This document shows positions 1 to 6,160 of a stretch of 7,076 bases of DNA, piece by piece. Under the pieces are notes generated by a model. It did no database searches. It worked only from the letters and a program-made list of their open reading frames with translations, and was not told where the DNA came from. The position numbers were made by a program, and so were the translations under genes. Positions within the stretch are counted from its first letter, which is position 1; each line of letters begins with the position of its first letter. The DNA comes from an uncultured Ectothiorhodospiraceae bacterium. GTDB taxonomy: Bacteria; Pseudomonadota; Gammaproteobacteria; UBA9214. The DNA is taken from the NCBI GenBank assembly GCA_947258945.1, contig CAMYKJ010000154.1, positions 1 through 7,076 on the forward strand, in the 5' to 3' direction.

Positions 1-234
1 CTCGAGCATTATGCCGACCGCATGGCGCGTGCGCTGGCCAGCATCATCAATATCATCGACCCCGACGTCATCGTACTGGGCGGCGGCATATCGAATATCG
101 AGTGGCTCTACGATGCCGTACCACGTCGTTGGGGCGAGTATGTCTTCTCCGATGCCGTCGATACCCGCCTGGTGCGCGCGCAACACGGTGATTCCAGTGG
201 TGTGCGCGGCGCAGCCTGCTTGTGGCCGGTCTGA
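1..234 (+). CDS. ROK-family sugar kinase (fructokinase-like), 3' end only
   Basis: The reading frame is open from base 1 and ends at TGA 232-234, so only the last 77 residues are present and the start lies outside the window. The visible part carries the ROK-family C-terminal signature: a helix with ASIINIIDPDVIVLGGGIS, then a downstream HGDSSGVRGAACLWP segment. ROK kinases phosphorylate cytoplasmic hexoses with ATP. The SSGVRGAAxLWP ending resembles Mak-type fructokinases as I remember them more than NagK-type N-acetylglucosamine kinases, which have a different ending. The sugar-binding and zinc-binding motifs lie upstream and cannot be checked, so the substrate is open. No hairpin terminator follows the stop. 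The next promoter starts about 120 bases downstream, so the kinase is probably not co-transcribed with the next gene by design. Confidence 0.85.
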   Translation, partial: LEHYADRMARALASIINIIDPDVIVLGGGISNIEWLYDAVPRRWGEYVFSDAVDTRLVRAQHGDSSGVRGAACLWPV

Positions 235-353
235 CCGACTGATCCCTGTCCAGTAATCCGCGCGCCCGTGCGCTGCGCTGTCTGGCGATCCGACCATCGC
301 ACTTGCCAGCTGGAAACCGTCGCTCGGCCGATTCATGTGACCTCCATCTCAAA

Positions 354-383
354 TTTACAAAGAGATGCTTGCGCTGTTATAAA
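354..383 (+). promoter_or_regulatory. Sigma70-like promoter of the DUF6502-DUF5666 unit
   Basis: A -35 box TTTACA (354-359, 5 of 6 matches to TTGACA) and a -10 box TATAAA (378-383, 5 of 6 matches to TATAAT) are separated by 18 bases. They lie in a short AT-rich island inside GC-rich DNA. The expected transcription start is near 389-391, inside the palindrome at 384-403 and only about 15 bases before the ATG at 405. Box matches and spacing are seen directly; activity is inferred. Confidence 0.65.
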
Positions 384-403
384 TTTGGGATTATAGTCCC
401 AAA
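384..403 (+). promoter_or_regulatory. 20-bp near-perfect palindrome, candidate operator
   Basis: TTTGGGATTATAGTCCCAAA has two 7-base arms, TTTGGGA and TCCCAAA, around a TATA centre. Only one symmetric base pair (T393/A-side position versus G396-side position, that is the base just outside TATA on each side) breaks the dyad, so 18 of 20 bases are symmetric. It begins directly after the -10 box, covers the predicted transcription start and ends one base before the ATG at 405. A protein bound here would block initiation. The natural candidate ligand is the DUF6502 product encoded just downstream, which has a helix-turn-helix-like segment, but this is inference. Confidence 0.6.
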
Positions 404-404
404 C

Positions 405-1229
405 ATGGAAACTACAGTCAGACATGCGCTTGCCAAGGCCTTTCTGCGTCTCTTCAGGCCATTGGCCAGGATATTGATTCGTAATGGAATTTCATTCTCT
501 GCCACGGCGGACTGGGCGAAGAAGGTGTATGTGGACGTGGCCTTTGAGGAGTTTGCCGAGCCCGGCAAGAAGCAGACGATTTCCCGGGTTTCGGCGCTGA
601 CCGGCCTGTTTCGCCGCGAGGTCAAGCGCTTGCACGAGCTCGACCTGGATGAGGACCTGGCGGCGGGCGATCGCTACAACCGGGCGGTGCGCGTTATCAG
701 TGGCTGGTTGAATGATGCGGACTACCAGACACCGTCCGGTCGAGCAGCAAGCCTGCCGTTCGAGGGTGAGCGCTCCTCATTTACCTCGCTGGTGCGTGCC
801 TACAGTGGCGACATTCCCGCACGCGCCATGCTGACGGTTTTACAGTCTGCCTGTTGCGTCGATGAGACGGCTGACGGAAAGCTGCGGCTGGTGCGGCGCA
901 TGTTTATCCCTGGCAATGATTCTACCGACAAGCTGCACATTCTGGGTACAGATGTTGCGGAGCTGGTTGCCACCATTGACCACAACCTTACCTCCTCACC
1001 GGATGATCTTTATTTCCAGCGCAAGGTCTCCAATACGCGTCTTGATCCTGCAGCCGTTGCAGAATTTCGCGCCCTGGCGCGAGAGCGGTCGCAGGCGTTT
1101 CTGGAAGAGCTGGATACCTGGCTATCGGCACACGAAGTCAGGGGAGAGGACCCGAAACAGGAGGCGACATATGTCAGCCTCGGTATTTATTACTCGCAAG
1201 ATACAGGTTCTATGGAGGACAGGTCATGA
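405..1229 (+). CDS. DUF6502 family protein, probable DNA-binding regulator
   Basis: This is a 274-residue soluble protein with no signal peptide or membrane segment. Its N-terminus (METTVRHALAKAFLRLFRPLA, residues 1-21) and the following RNGISF...WAKKVYVDVAFEEFA region match the DUF6502 family as I remember it. Residues about 57-77 (QTISRVSALTGLFRREVKRL) read as a helix-turn-helix: a short helix, a turn at TG, then a basic recognition-type helix. The remaining two thirds is alpha/beta with no motif I recognise, and includes an adjacent Cys pair at 150-151. I chose ATG 405 because family homology begins there; an upstream in-frame ATG at 303 would translate through the promoter. No Shine-Dalgarno precedes 405, so the message may be almost leaderless. 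The stop overlaps the next start (ATGA, 1226-1229), which implies translational coupling to the DUF5666 lipoprotein. The family function is unknown to me; the regulator role is inference. Confidence 0.85.
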   Translation: METTVRHALAKAFLRLFRPLARILIRNGISFSATADWAKKVYVDVAFEEFAEPGKKQTISRVSALTGLFRREVKRLHELDLDEDLAAGDRYNRAVRVISGWLNDADYQTPSGRAASLPFEGERSSFTSLVRAYSGDIPARAMLTVLQSACCVDETADGKLRLVRRMFIPGNDSTDKLHILGTDVAELVATIDHNLTSSPDDLYFQRKVSNTRLDPAAVAEFRALARERSQAFLEELDTWLSAHEVRGEDPKQEATYVSLGIYYSQDTGSMEDRS

Positions 1230-2665
1230 AACTCGAAAATTTATTGCAGCAATGCATCCTGGCAACGACGCTTACCCTGCTGGCTGCATGTGGTGGCGGT
1301 GGTGGCAACGTGGCAGGCATAGGCGGTACCGGTATTACCGCCTCGGGAACCATCACCGGATTTGGCAGTATCTTTGTCAATGGTGTTGAATACGAAACGG
1401 GCAGTGCGAATATTACCGCTGACGACAACATTGTCGGCGAGAACGCGCTGCAACTCGGTATGGTAGTGACGGTGACCGGTACACTGGATGCAGGTGGCAC
1501 AACCGGCACGGCAACATCGGTTTCGTTTGATGACGAGGTCCAGGGCCCGGTCGCCACGCCGCCGGTCGACCCGACGGGAGATGGCCAGCAGCTGCAGTTC
1601 ACGGTACTCGGTATAACCGTGCTGGCCGATATGACCGCGACCGTATTTGATGACGGTGTTACCTTCGCATCCCTGATGCAGGGCGACTTCATCGAAGTCA
1701 GCGGTTTTGTTGACCAGGCTGGCGTCCTCCATGCTACGCGCATCGAGGGCAAGGGTATGTTTACCGCCGGCGTCAGTGAGGTCGAACTCAAGGGAGTGGC
1801 CGCCAACGTTGTGGGCAACACCTTCGATATCGGCAGCTTCGACGTCAATACGGTCGCTGCCGACCTGTCGGGTGTGCCCGGTGGTGTCGTCATCATGGGC
1901 ATGCAGGTCGAGGTAAAAGGCACCCTGACTGGCACCACGATCGCCGCCAGTGAGGTGAAGCAGAATGATGACCTGCCCGGCGCGAATCTCAACAAGGCCA
2001 GCATCGAAGGAATCGTGTCCGACTTTACCAATAACAGCAGTTTCAAGGTGGCTGGTCAGCCGGTGGATGCCTCTGCCGCAACTTTTGATCCGCCGACCCT
2101 GCTGCTGGCAAACGGTATGGAGGTCGAGGTCGAGGGACCGATTGTAAACGGGACCCTGGAGGCGATTCGTGTCGAGGCGCGCGCGGGTGACGTTAAGCTG
2201 GATGCCTTGGTGCAAAGTGCTTCAGTGGTTGCAGGGAGCATTACCCTGCAGTATGCAACCGGTACTGCCACTGTACTGGTCGACAACCAGACCAGTCTGC
2301 GCGATGACCTGGGTGTTTTCGATCCCTATACCCTGGCTGATATCACAGCAACGGATTATCTGGAAATACAGGCTTCGCTTGACGGTGGCGGTAATATCGT
2401 TGCTACAGAAATCCGCAGGGATAATCCGGATGATGACATCCTGCAGGGGCCGTCCTCCAACTGTGACGGTACCAGCATCACTTTGTTTGGCGTCAGTTTC
2501 AGCCTGGTTAACGGCACCACCGTGTTTGAGAACGAAAACGATCAACAGGTTTACGCAGACGCGGCGGCCTTTTGTGCGGATGTGAATGCACGCGGGTTGT
2601 TTGTGAAAATCAAGGATAACTCGATTGCCAACGGCATTGCCGATGAGGCGGAACTGGAAGACTGA
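1226..2665 (+). CDS. DUF5666 repeat lipoprotein, outer-membrane anchored
   Basis: This 479-residue exported protein has a short signal peptide ending in the lipobox L19-A-A-C22. Gly at +2 gives no inner-membrane retention signal, so outer-membrane sorting is likely. A Gly-rich linker (residues 23-36) leads into about six beta-rich modules of roughly 70 residues. Each ends with a similar strand pair: residues 75-99, 150-176, 224-245, 295-320, 376-399 and 457-479, with the pattern GMxVEVxGxL...ATxIE. The front halves start near 40, 122, 188, 259, 331 and 411. This fits DUF5666, which I remember as repeats in gammaproteobacterial lipoproteins. The last module has two Cys (413, 450) that could form a disulfide. 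No catalytic motif is visible, so it may be structural or ligand-binding. GGAGG at 1214-1218 lies 7 bases before the ATG and fixes the start, which overlaps the upstream stop. An intrinsic terminator follows about 30 bases after the stop. Confidence 0.88.
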   Translation: MKLENLLQQCILATTLTLLAACGGGGGNVAGIGGTGITASGTITGFGSIFVNGVEYETGSANITADDNIVGENALQLGMVVTVTGTLDAGGTTGTATSVSFDDEVQGPVATPPVDPTGDGQQLQFTVLGITVLADMTATVFDDGVTFASLMQGDFIEVSGFVDQAGVLHATRIEGKGMFTAGVSEVELKGVAANVVGNTFDIGSFDVNTVAADLSGVPGGVVIMGMQVEVKGTLTGTTIAASEVKQNDDLPGANLNKASIEGIVSDFTNNSSFKVAGQPVDASAATFDPPTLLLANGMEVEVEGPIVNGTLEAIRVEARAGDVKLDALVQSASVVAGSITLQYATGTATVLVDNQTSLRDDLGVFDPYTLADITATDYLEIQASLDGGGNIVATEIRRDNPDDDILQGPSSNCDGTSITLFGVSFSLVNGTTVFENENDQQVYADAAAFCADVNARGLFVKIKDNSIANGIADEAELED

Positions 2666-2693
2666 CCGGACTCTTTCCTGCTCCCCCGCAGGT

Positions 2694-2720
2694 ACGGCGC
2701 CTTCGGGCGCCGTTTTTTTT
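2694..2720 (+). terminator. Rho-independent terminator after the DUF5666 gene
   Basis: The perfect 7-bp stem CGGCGCC / GGCGCCG (2695-2701 and 2706-2712) closes a stable TTCG tetraloop and is followed by eight T residues (2713-2720). It lies about 30 bases after the DUF5666 stop. In the other direction the stem is not followed by a T run, so it should act on the + strand only. Confidence 0.92.
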
Positions 2721-2739
2721 GTACGCAGATGACAGCGGG

Positions 2740-2988
2740 CTATCGCTGGATCTGTTTCCCAATGGCCCTTGCAACCGGTCGAATCACGTTGCTGCCGTTT
2801 GCTTGCAGATTGATGATCACATTGTAGCCGGTGCTGAAATCCAGGCCGCTGGTGTCGCCGCTGATCACCGCCGGTGTCAGCTGGTCAAGTGTGACATAAC
2901 CGCCGCAGGCCTCGCCGGCATCGCAGACAGATCCGTCGTTGTCGAAGTCGGTACTGGCCAGGATTTCATAGGTGCCGGCCGCGACAGA
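2740..2988 (-). pseudogene. Out-of-frame C-terminal module of the S8 protease
   Basis: Directly past the protease stop, in the +1 frame, lies an open stretch of 82 codons ending at TAG 2740-2742. It reads as a real protein module: SVAAGTYEILASTDFDNDG, then VCDAGEACGGY, then SGDTSGLDFSTGYN. DxDNDG is a calcium-loop-like motif and the CDAGEAC pair suggests a disulfide. I remember this type of module, with its PAGTYxIxAGTDxDNDGxxCD signature, at the C-terminus of gammaproteobacterial S8 proteases. In those proteins a strand region with a YVLL-like segment precedes it; that part is missing here. A TGA at 2989-2991 closes this frame upstream, so the break point lies within about 2978-2990. There is no start codon or ribosome binding site of its own, so I read it as the detached end of the protease gene. 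Confidence 0.75.
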
Positions 2989-5176
2989 TCACACCGATCT
3001 GCTCGGTATTCGCCGATGAGGTAAACGTGATGGTTGCATTGTAGGTGCCTTCTGCCAGCCCATTGCGGGATACGATCACCCGGTAGGTGCCGATGCCACT
3101 GACGGGATCGATATTCTCTGCCGCAACCGCCAGCCACGCTGCATTGTCGGTCGGCGCATTCACACCAAGACTGCCGCCACCGCCATTGCTGACCGACAGG
3201 ATCGCGCTGGTGCCCAGGCTGCCGAAATTCAGGGCACCCGGCGTGGCGACCAGTGTCGGTGGTACCGGCGACACGCCGCCCTGTGCGGCAACCACGGCAA
3301 GGTGGGCATCGATCAGGCCAAAGCCATACTCGTCATCCCGTCCCGGGGGACCCAGGTCCTGGGTGATCTGGCCACTGGCCAGCAGGTTGTCCAGTTGTAA
3401 TGGTGTCAGCCCGGGCGTGACCGCCTTCATCAGCGCCACCACGCCGGCCACGTGGGGTGCGGCCATCGATGTACCCTGCAGGAAGCGGTAATTCAGTTGC
3501 AGGCTGCCGCCCGTGTCTTCACCGCCGGTACTCAGTACCGCATCCGGATTGCCGTCACCGTTGACGTCCTGCGTGGCATCGCCGCCCGGTGCGGCAACAT
3601 CCACAAAGGCGCTGAAATTCGAGTAGGGCGCGCGCTGCCGGTTGATATCGACTGCGCTGACCGAGACCACGCCATTATAGGCGCCCGGGTAGAACGGTGC
3701 GCTGGATGCGTTGTTCCCCGCGGCAGCAATCACGATGGTGCCCTGGCTGCGCACGAGGGTGAACAGGTCCTGTTCCTGTTGTGAAAAGCCTCCGCCACCG
3801 AGGCTCAGGTTGATGATGTCGACCGGCTGTGTGAGCGTTGTGCCGGAATCATTGCTGAGCCCGGCGGCGTAGCGTACCGCCTGGCGAATGTCATAGGTGG
3901 TCCCGCCGTTGAGTCCCAGTACACGCAGCGGCATGATGCGGGTGGCCCAGCTGCTGCCGGACACGCCGTCGGTGTTGTTGGTCGCGGCGGCCACGGTGCC
4001 GGCGACGTGGGTCCCATGGTAGCTGCTGCCGCCGACACCCGAATCGCCCGGATCGAACGGATCGGAGTCAATGCCGTCGCCGTCGTTGGCATTGAGCGTG
4101 TCGCTGATAAAATCGAATCCCGGGACGAGCTGGCCCTGCAGGTCCGGATGCGCGCTCAGCACGCCGGTATCGATCACGGCAACCGTGACATTACTGCTGC
4201 CGGTGGTGATGTCCCAGGCCTGCGGCAGGTTGATCATTGGATAGTGCCACTGCAGCGGATATAACTGGTCGAGCGGCACCAGCGTCGAGTGGCGAATGTA
4301 GTTGGGTTCGGCATATTCGACGTCTGCCTCGCGCCGCAGCCGCTTGATCGCCCGCATGGTTTCCCATTTCCCGAGCAGGGTAGCGTTGTCAGTCAGCAGT
4401 ACGGGTTGCGCGTTAGCCGCTTGCGCGAAGTGTCCGCCCTGTCGCCTGACGCCCAGTAGCATGGCGCGGGCGCGTGCACCGGCACGGGTGGTCATGCCGT
4501 GCGCGGCAGCAAGCTGGGCCACCGATTGCATGGAGCGGGTTGCCGGCGTGTCGCGGAATTTGACCACTACTTCGTCGCTGACGAATTTATCGGCGACGTT
4601 CAGTGTCGGTGTCGCTGCGGTGGTAATTTGCTGACCCAGCACCAGGGTGTAGGAGGATGCGCCGGAATGGGCAAAGACTTCGATCATGTAGTCGCCCGCC
4701 AGGGCCACGGTGAGCGATTCCGTGGTACCCACGCCTACGGAACTGTCGAGGAACACGCCGTTGGCATCGCCCAGGAACAGGTCGAGGTCACCGTCAGCGC
4801 TGTTGGCGATGGTCAGGGTGATGGTCTGGTTTGCCGCCAGCGTGACCCGGTAGACGTCCGAGGTATCACCGATGATTTGCGAGCGGCCTGCCGGACCGTT
4901 GCCGGGCTGGTTTACATAGCCGCCGACGGTGACCGGGTTGGGGATGTCCTGTGCTGTGGCGAGGATGCTGTTATCGGTGAAGGGTGCAGCCGGATCGTTC
5001 ACATCGCTGTCCACGGCACTGCTGGATGCGGCTGTGATCGTGCCGCTGACCAGGAAAGCACCGGACGCGGCCAACTGCGCCCCGCCCCCGCCGCTGCCAC
5101 CGCAACCGGCCAGTGACAACATGAGCAAGCAGGCCGGGACGATCCCCCAAAATGGCATGCCACTGACAGACATCAA
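2966..5176 (-). CDS. Lipid-anchored subtilisin-like (S8) serine protease, C-terminally truncated
   Basis: This 736-residue protein is exported as a lipoprotein: signal peptide with lipobox L22-A-G-C25, followed by a Gly-rich linker. Next comes a PPC-like beta domain (about 75-182, with DTSDVYRVTL and DGDLDLFLGD). An inhibitor-I9-like propeptide follows (about 198-300, ending VEYAEPNY). The S8 domain spans about 308-632 with a complete catalytic set: Asp336 in VAVIDTG, His387 in HGTHVAG, oxyanion Asn488 in AAAGNN, and Ser570 in GTSMAAPH. Acidic loops at 362-380 and 537-545 (DVNGDGNPD) look calcium-binding. A BACON/Ig-like beta domain occupies about 640-729. After VI730 the frame slips and six unrelated residues precede TGA 2966-2968; the true end lies in another frame down to 2740. 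The catalytic part should be active, with loss limited to the C-terminal module. The first codon is TTG at 5176; ATG at 5173 is the alternative. Confidence 0.88.
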   Translation of the reverse strand: MMSVSGMPFWGIVPACLLMLSLAGCGGSGGGGAQLAASGAFLVSGTITAASSSAVDSDVNDPAAPFTDNSILATAQDIPNPVTVGGYVNQPGNGPAGRSQIIGDTSDVYRVTLAANQTITLTIANSADGDLDLFLGDANGVFLDSSVGVGTTESLTVALAGDYMIEVFAHSGASSYTLVLGQQITTAATPTLNVADKFVSDEVVVKFRDTPATRSMQSVAQLAAAHGMTTRAGARARAMLLGVRRQGGHFAQAANAQPVLLTDNATLLGKWETMRAIKRLRREADVEYAEPNYIRHSTLVPLDQLYPLQWHYPMINLPQAWDITTGSSNVTVAVIDTGVLSAHPDLQGQLVPGFDFISDTLNANDGDGIDSDPFDPGDSGVGGSSYHGTHVAGTVAAATNNTDGVSGSSWATRIMPLRVLGLNGGTTYDIRQAVRYAAGLSNDSGTTLTQPVDIINLSLGGGGFSQQEQDLFTLVRSQGTIVIAAAGNNASSAPFYPGAYNGVVSVSAVDINRQRAPYSNFSAFVDVAAPGGDATQDVNGDGNPDAVLSTGGEDTGGSLQLNYRFLQGTSMAAPHVAGVVALMKAVTPGLTPLQLDNLLASGQITQDLGPPGRDDEYGFGLIDAHLAVVAAQGGVSPVPPTLVATPGALNFGSLGTSAILSVSNGGGGSLGVNAPTDNAAWLAVAAENIDPVSGIGTYRVIVSRNGLAEGTYNATITFTSSANTEQIGVICRGRHL

Positions 5177-5186
5177 TATATACTGG

Positions 5187-5193
5187 CCTCCCT
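5187..5193 (-). promoter_or_regulatory. Ribosome binding site of the S8 protease
   Basis: AGGGAGG on the - strand ends 10 bases before the TTG at 5176-5174 and 13 bases before the ATG at 5173-5171. The spacing favours TTG slightly, while ATG is the stronger codon. The two starts differ by one residue, so the signal peptide is unaffected. Confidence 0.6.
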
Positions 5194-5221
5194 GTTAGAC
5201 CGGTTCCTTGCGCCGGGTCAC

Positions 5222-5231
5222 AATCCGGATT
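5222..5231. promoter_or_regulatory. 10-bp perfect palindrome upstream of the protease gene
   Basis: AATCCGGATT is a perfect 10-bp dyad about 45 bases upstream of the protease start. It lies in the 117-base gap between the PanE-like gene and the protease. It could be an operator half-complex, but a 10-bp dyad is short enough to arise by chance. No convincing -35/-10 pair accompanies it, and no T-run terminator for the upstream gene is visible in this gap. Confidence 0.2.
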
Positions 5232-5293
5232 ACGGCTGCACGCCGCGAGTCTGAAGGATTCATGCCTGGAAAAGCAACTACAGCGACCCGGGA

Positions 5294-6061
5294 TCAGGCC
5301 TGACGGCCGGCGATTTCACGCAGGCGTGGTACCGCGAGGCCGGCCGCATCGGCCTGTTGCAGGGCGCGCACCAGCCGGACCGGGGCGCTGCGCCCCATAC
5401 AGCCATGCCCGGGATCGCCCTCGAATGCCACCAGCATGGCCCTGATCAACTCGTCCGCATCCAGGGGCTTGCCGGTCAATGCTGCCTGTATCGCGATGAC
5501 CTCGCGGGCAAGGCCATCGGCGAGTTCGCGGTGGTTTTCCCAGAGTTCGCTGACGGTGCCGCCGGTTACGAGCCCGGCGCAGTTGGTGGTGACGATGTAG
5601 ACGTTCTTGACTACCAGTTCGAACAACAGCTCGTCGTCGCTGTTCAGTACGCGGGTGGGGATATCGAGGGCAATGAGGCTGTCCACCAGCACGCTGGTCT
5701 GTGGACCGAACACCGGCGACGGAATAAGCACCTTGACGTCCTGGCCCTGCTTCTTTTCGAACCAGACCGAGATAACGGTCGGGCTGCTGAATCCGTAGTG
5801 TTCCCAGTCGGCCGGCAATAACTCGTTTTGCAGCAGGGCAACGCGGTCGTGCCAGGCGGTCGGCAATGCTTCCAGAGTGGCATGCAGGTCTTTCTCGGCA
5901 ACGGCGACCAGTACGAGTTCCGGGGCCGGGAGCTGCTGCGCCAGTGCCTCGATATCCGACTGGCGGGTGACGGGATAGACGGGATAGCCGGCGCGCAGCA
6001 GTCCGCGTGCGAAGACACCGCCCATTTCGCCGATGCCGATTACTACGACGGGTGATTTCAT
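5294..6061 (-). CDS. Ketopantoate reductase-like (PanE/ApbA-type) NAD(P)-binding protein
   Basis: This 255-residue cytoplasmic protein opens with a Rossmann beta-alpha-beta unit: VVVIGIGEMGGVFARGLLRAG, with glycines 9, 11 and 14 of GxGxxG. LLQNELLP (residues 76-83) matches the conserved N-containing loop after the Rossmann fold in PanE. A helical second half includes ELVVKNVYIVTTN (148-160) and REVIAIQAAL, laid out like the PanE C-terminal domain. Lys152 aligns with the PanE catalytic Lys, and Asn160 with a second conserved Asn. The position of PanE Asn180 (K-x-x-x-N) is Ile156 here, and the protein is shorter than the usual 290-310 residues. A true pantoate pathway role is therefore doubtful; a related dehydrogenase is more likely. 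ATG 6061 is used with only a weak AGG upstream. The gene is divergent from btuF, and 117 bases separate its stop from the protease start. Confidence 0.75.
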   Translation of the reverse strand: MKSPVVVIGIGEMGGVFARGLLRAGYPVYPVTRQSDIEALAQQLPAPELVLVAVAEKDLHATLEALPTAWHDRVALLQNELLPADWEHYGFSSPTVISVWFEKKQGQDVKVLIPSPVFGPQTSVLVDSLIALDIPTRVLNSDDELLFELVVKNVYIVTTNCAGLVTGGTVSELWENHRELADGLAREVIAIQAALTGKPLDADELIRAMLVAFEGDPGHGCMGRSAPVRLVRALQQADAAGLAVPRLREIAGRQA

Positions 6062-6096
6062 ATGCCTGTTCTTGCCTGCAAGGATGATGGTGGGGG

Positions 6097-6133
6097 AGTA
6101 TAGCGTATAGTTTTACCGATAGACGATATACGC
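6097..6133 (-). promoter_or_regulatory. Possible promoter and inverted repeat in the divergent intergenic region
   Basis: On the - strand TATACT (6102-6097, 5 of 6 matches to TATAAT) lies about 36 bases upstream of the PanE-like start, but no good -35 box sits 16-18 bases above it. Next to it, GCGTATA (6103-6109) and TATACGC (6127-6133) form 7-base inverted arms 17 bases apart. This is a spacing that a dimeric regulator could span. Both are weak signals in an AT-rich stretch. Confidence 0.3.
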
Positions 6134-6160
6134 AAGTCGTGATGAGAAAATTATTTTTAA

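Noticed and set aside
364..381. Five-codon leader frame (MLALL) after AAAGAG
   Set aside because: It overlaps the -10 box of the predicted promoter and so would not be transcribed; likely chance.
303..404. Upstream in-frame ATG extending the DUF6502 protein by 34 residues
   Set aside because: The extension reads through the promoter and palindrome, has low-complexity Cys/Arg content, and family similarity begins at METTVRHA (405).
1210..2215. Long - strand open frames (278 and 324 codons) across the DUF5666 gene
   Set aside because: Shadows of the + strand gene: no ribosome binding site, composition reflects complemented repeats, and the + strand protein has a lipobox, repeats and a coupled start.
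2677..2692. Second small hairpin CCTGC/GCAGG before the terminator
   Set aside because: Five pairs with a 6-base loop and no T run on either side; too weak to call.
2719..3024. 101-codon + strand frame over the protease 3' end
   Set aside because: It is the complement of the protease C-terminal module, whose - strand reading has DxDNDG and CDAGEAC motifs.
5197..5218. Imperfect hairpin GACC...GGTC upstream of the protease
   Set aside because: Short, bulged and without a T run; likely chance in GC-rich DNA.
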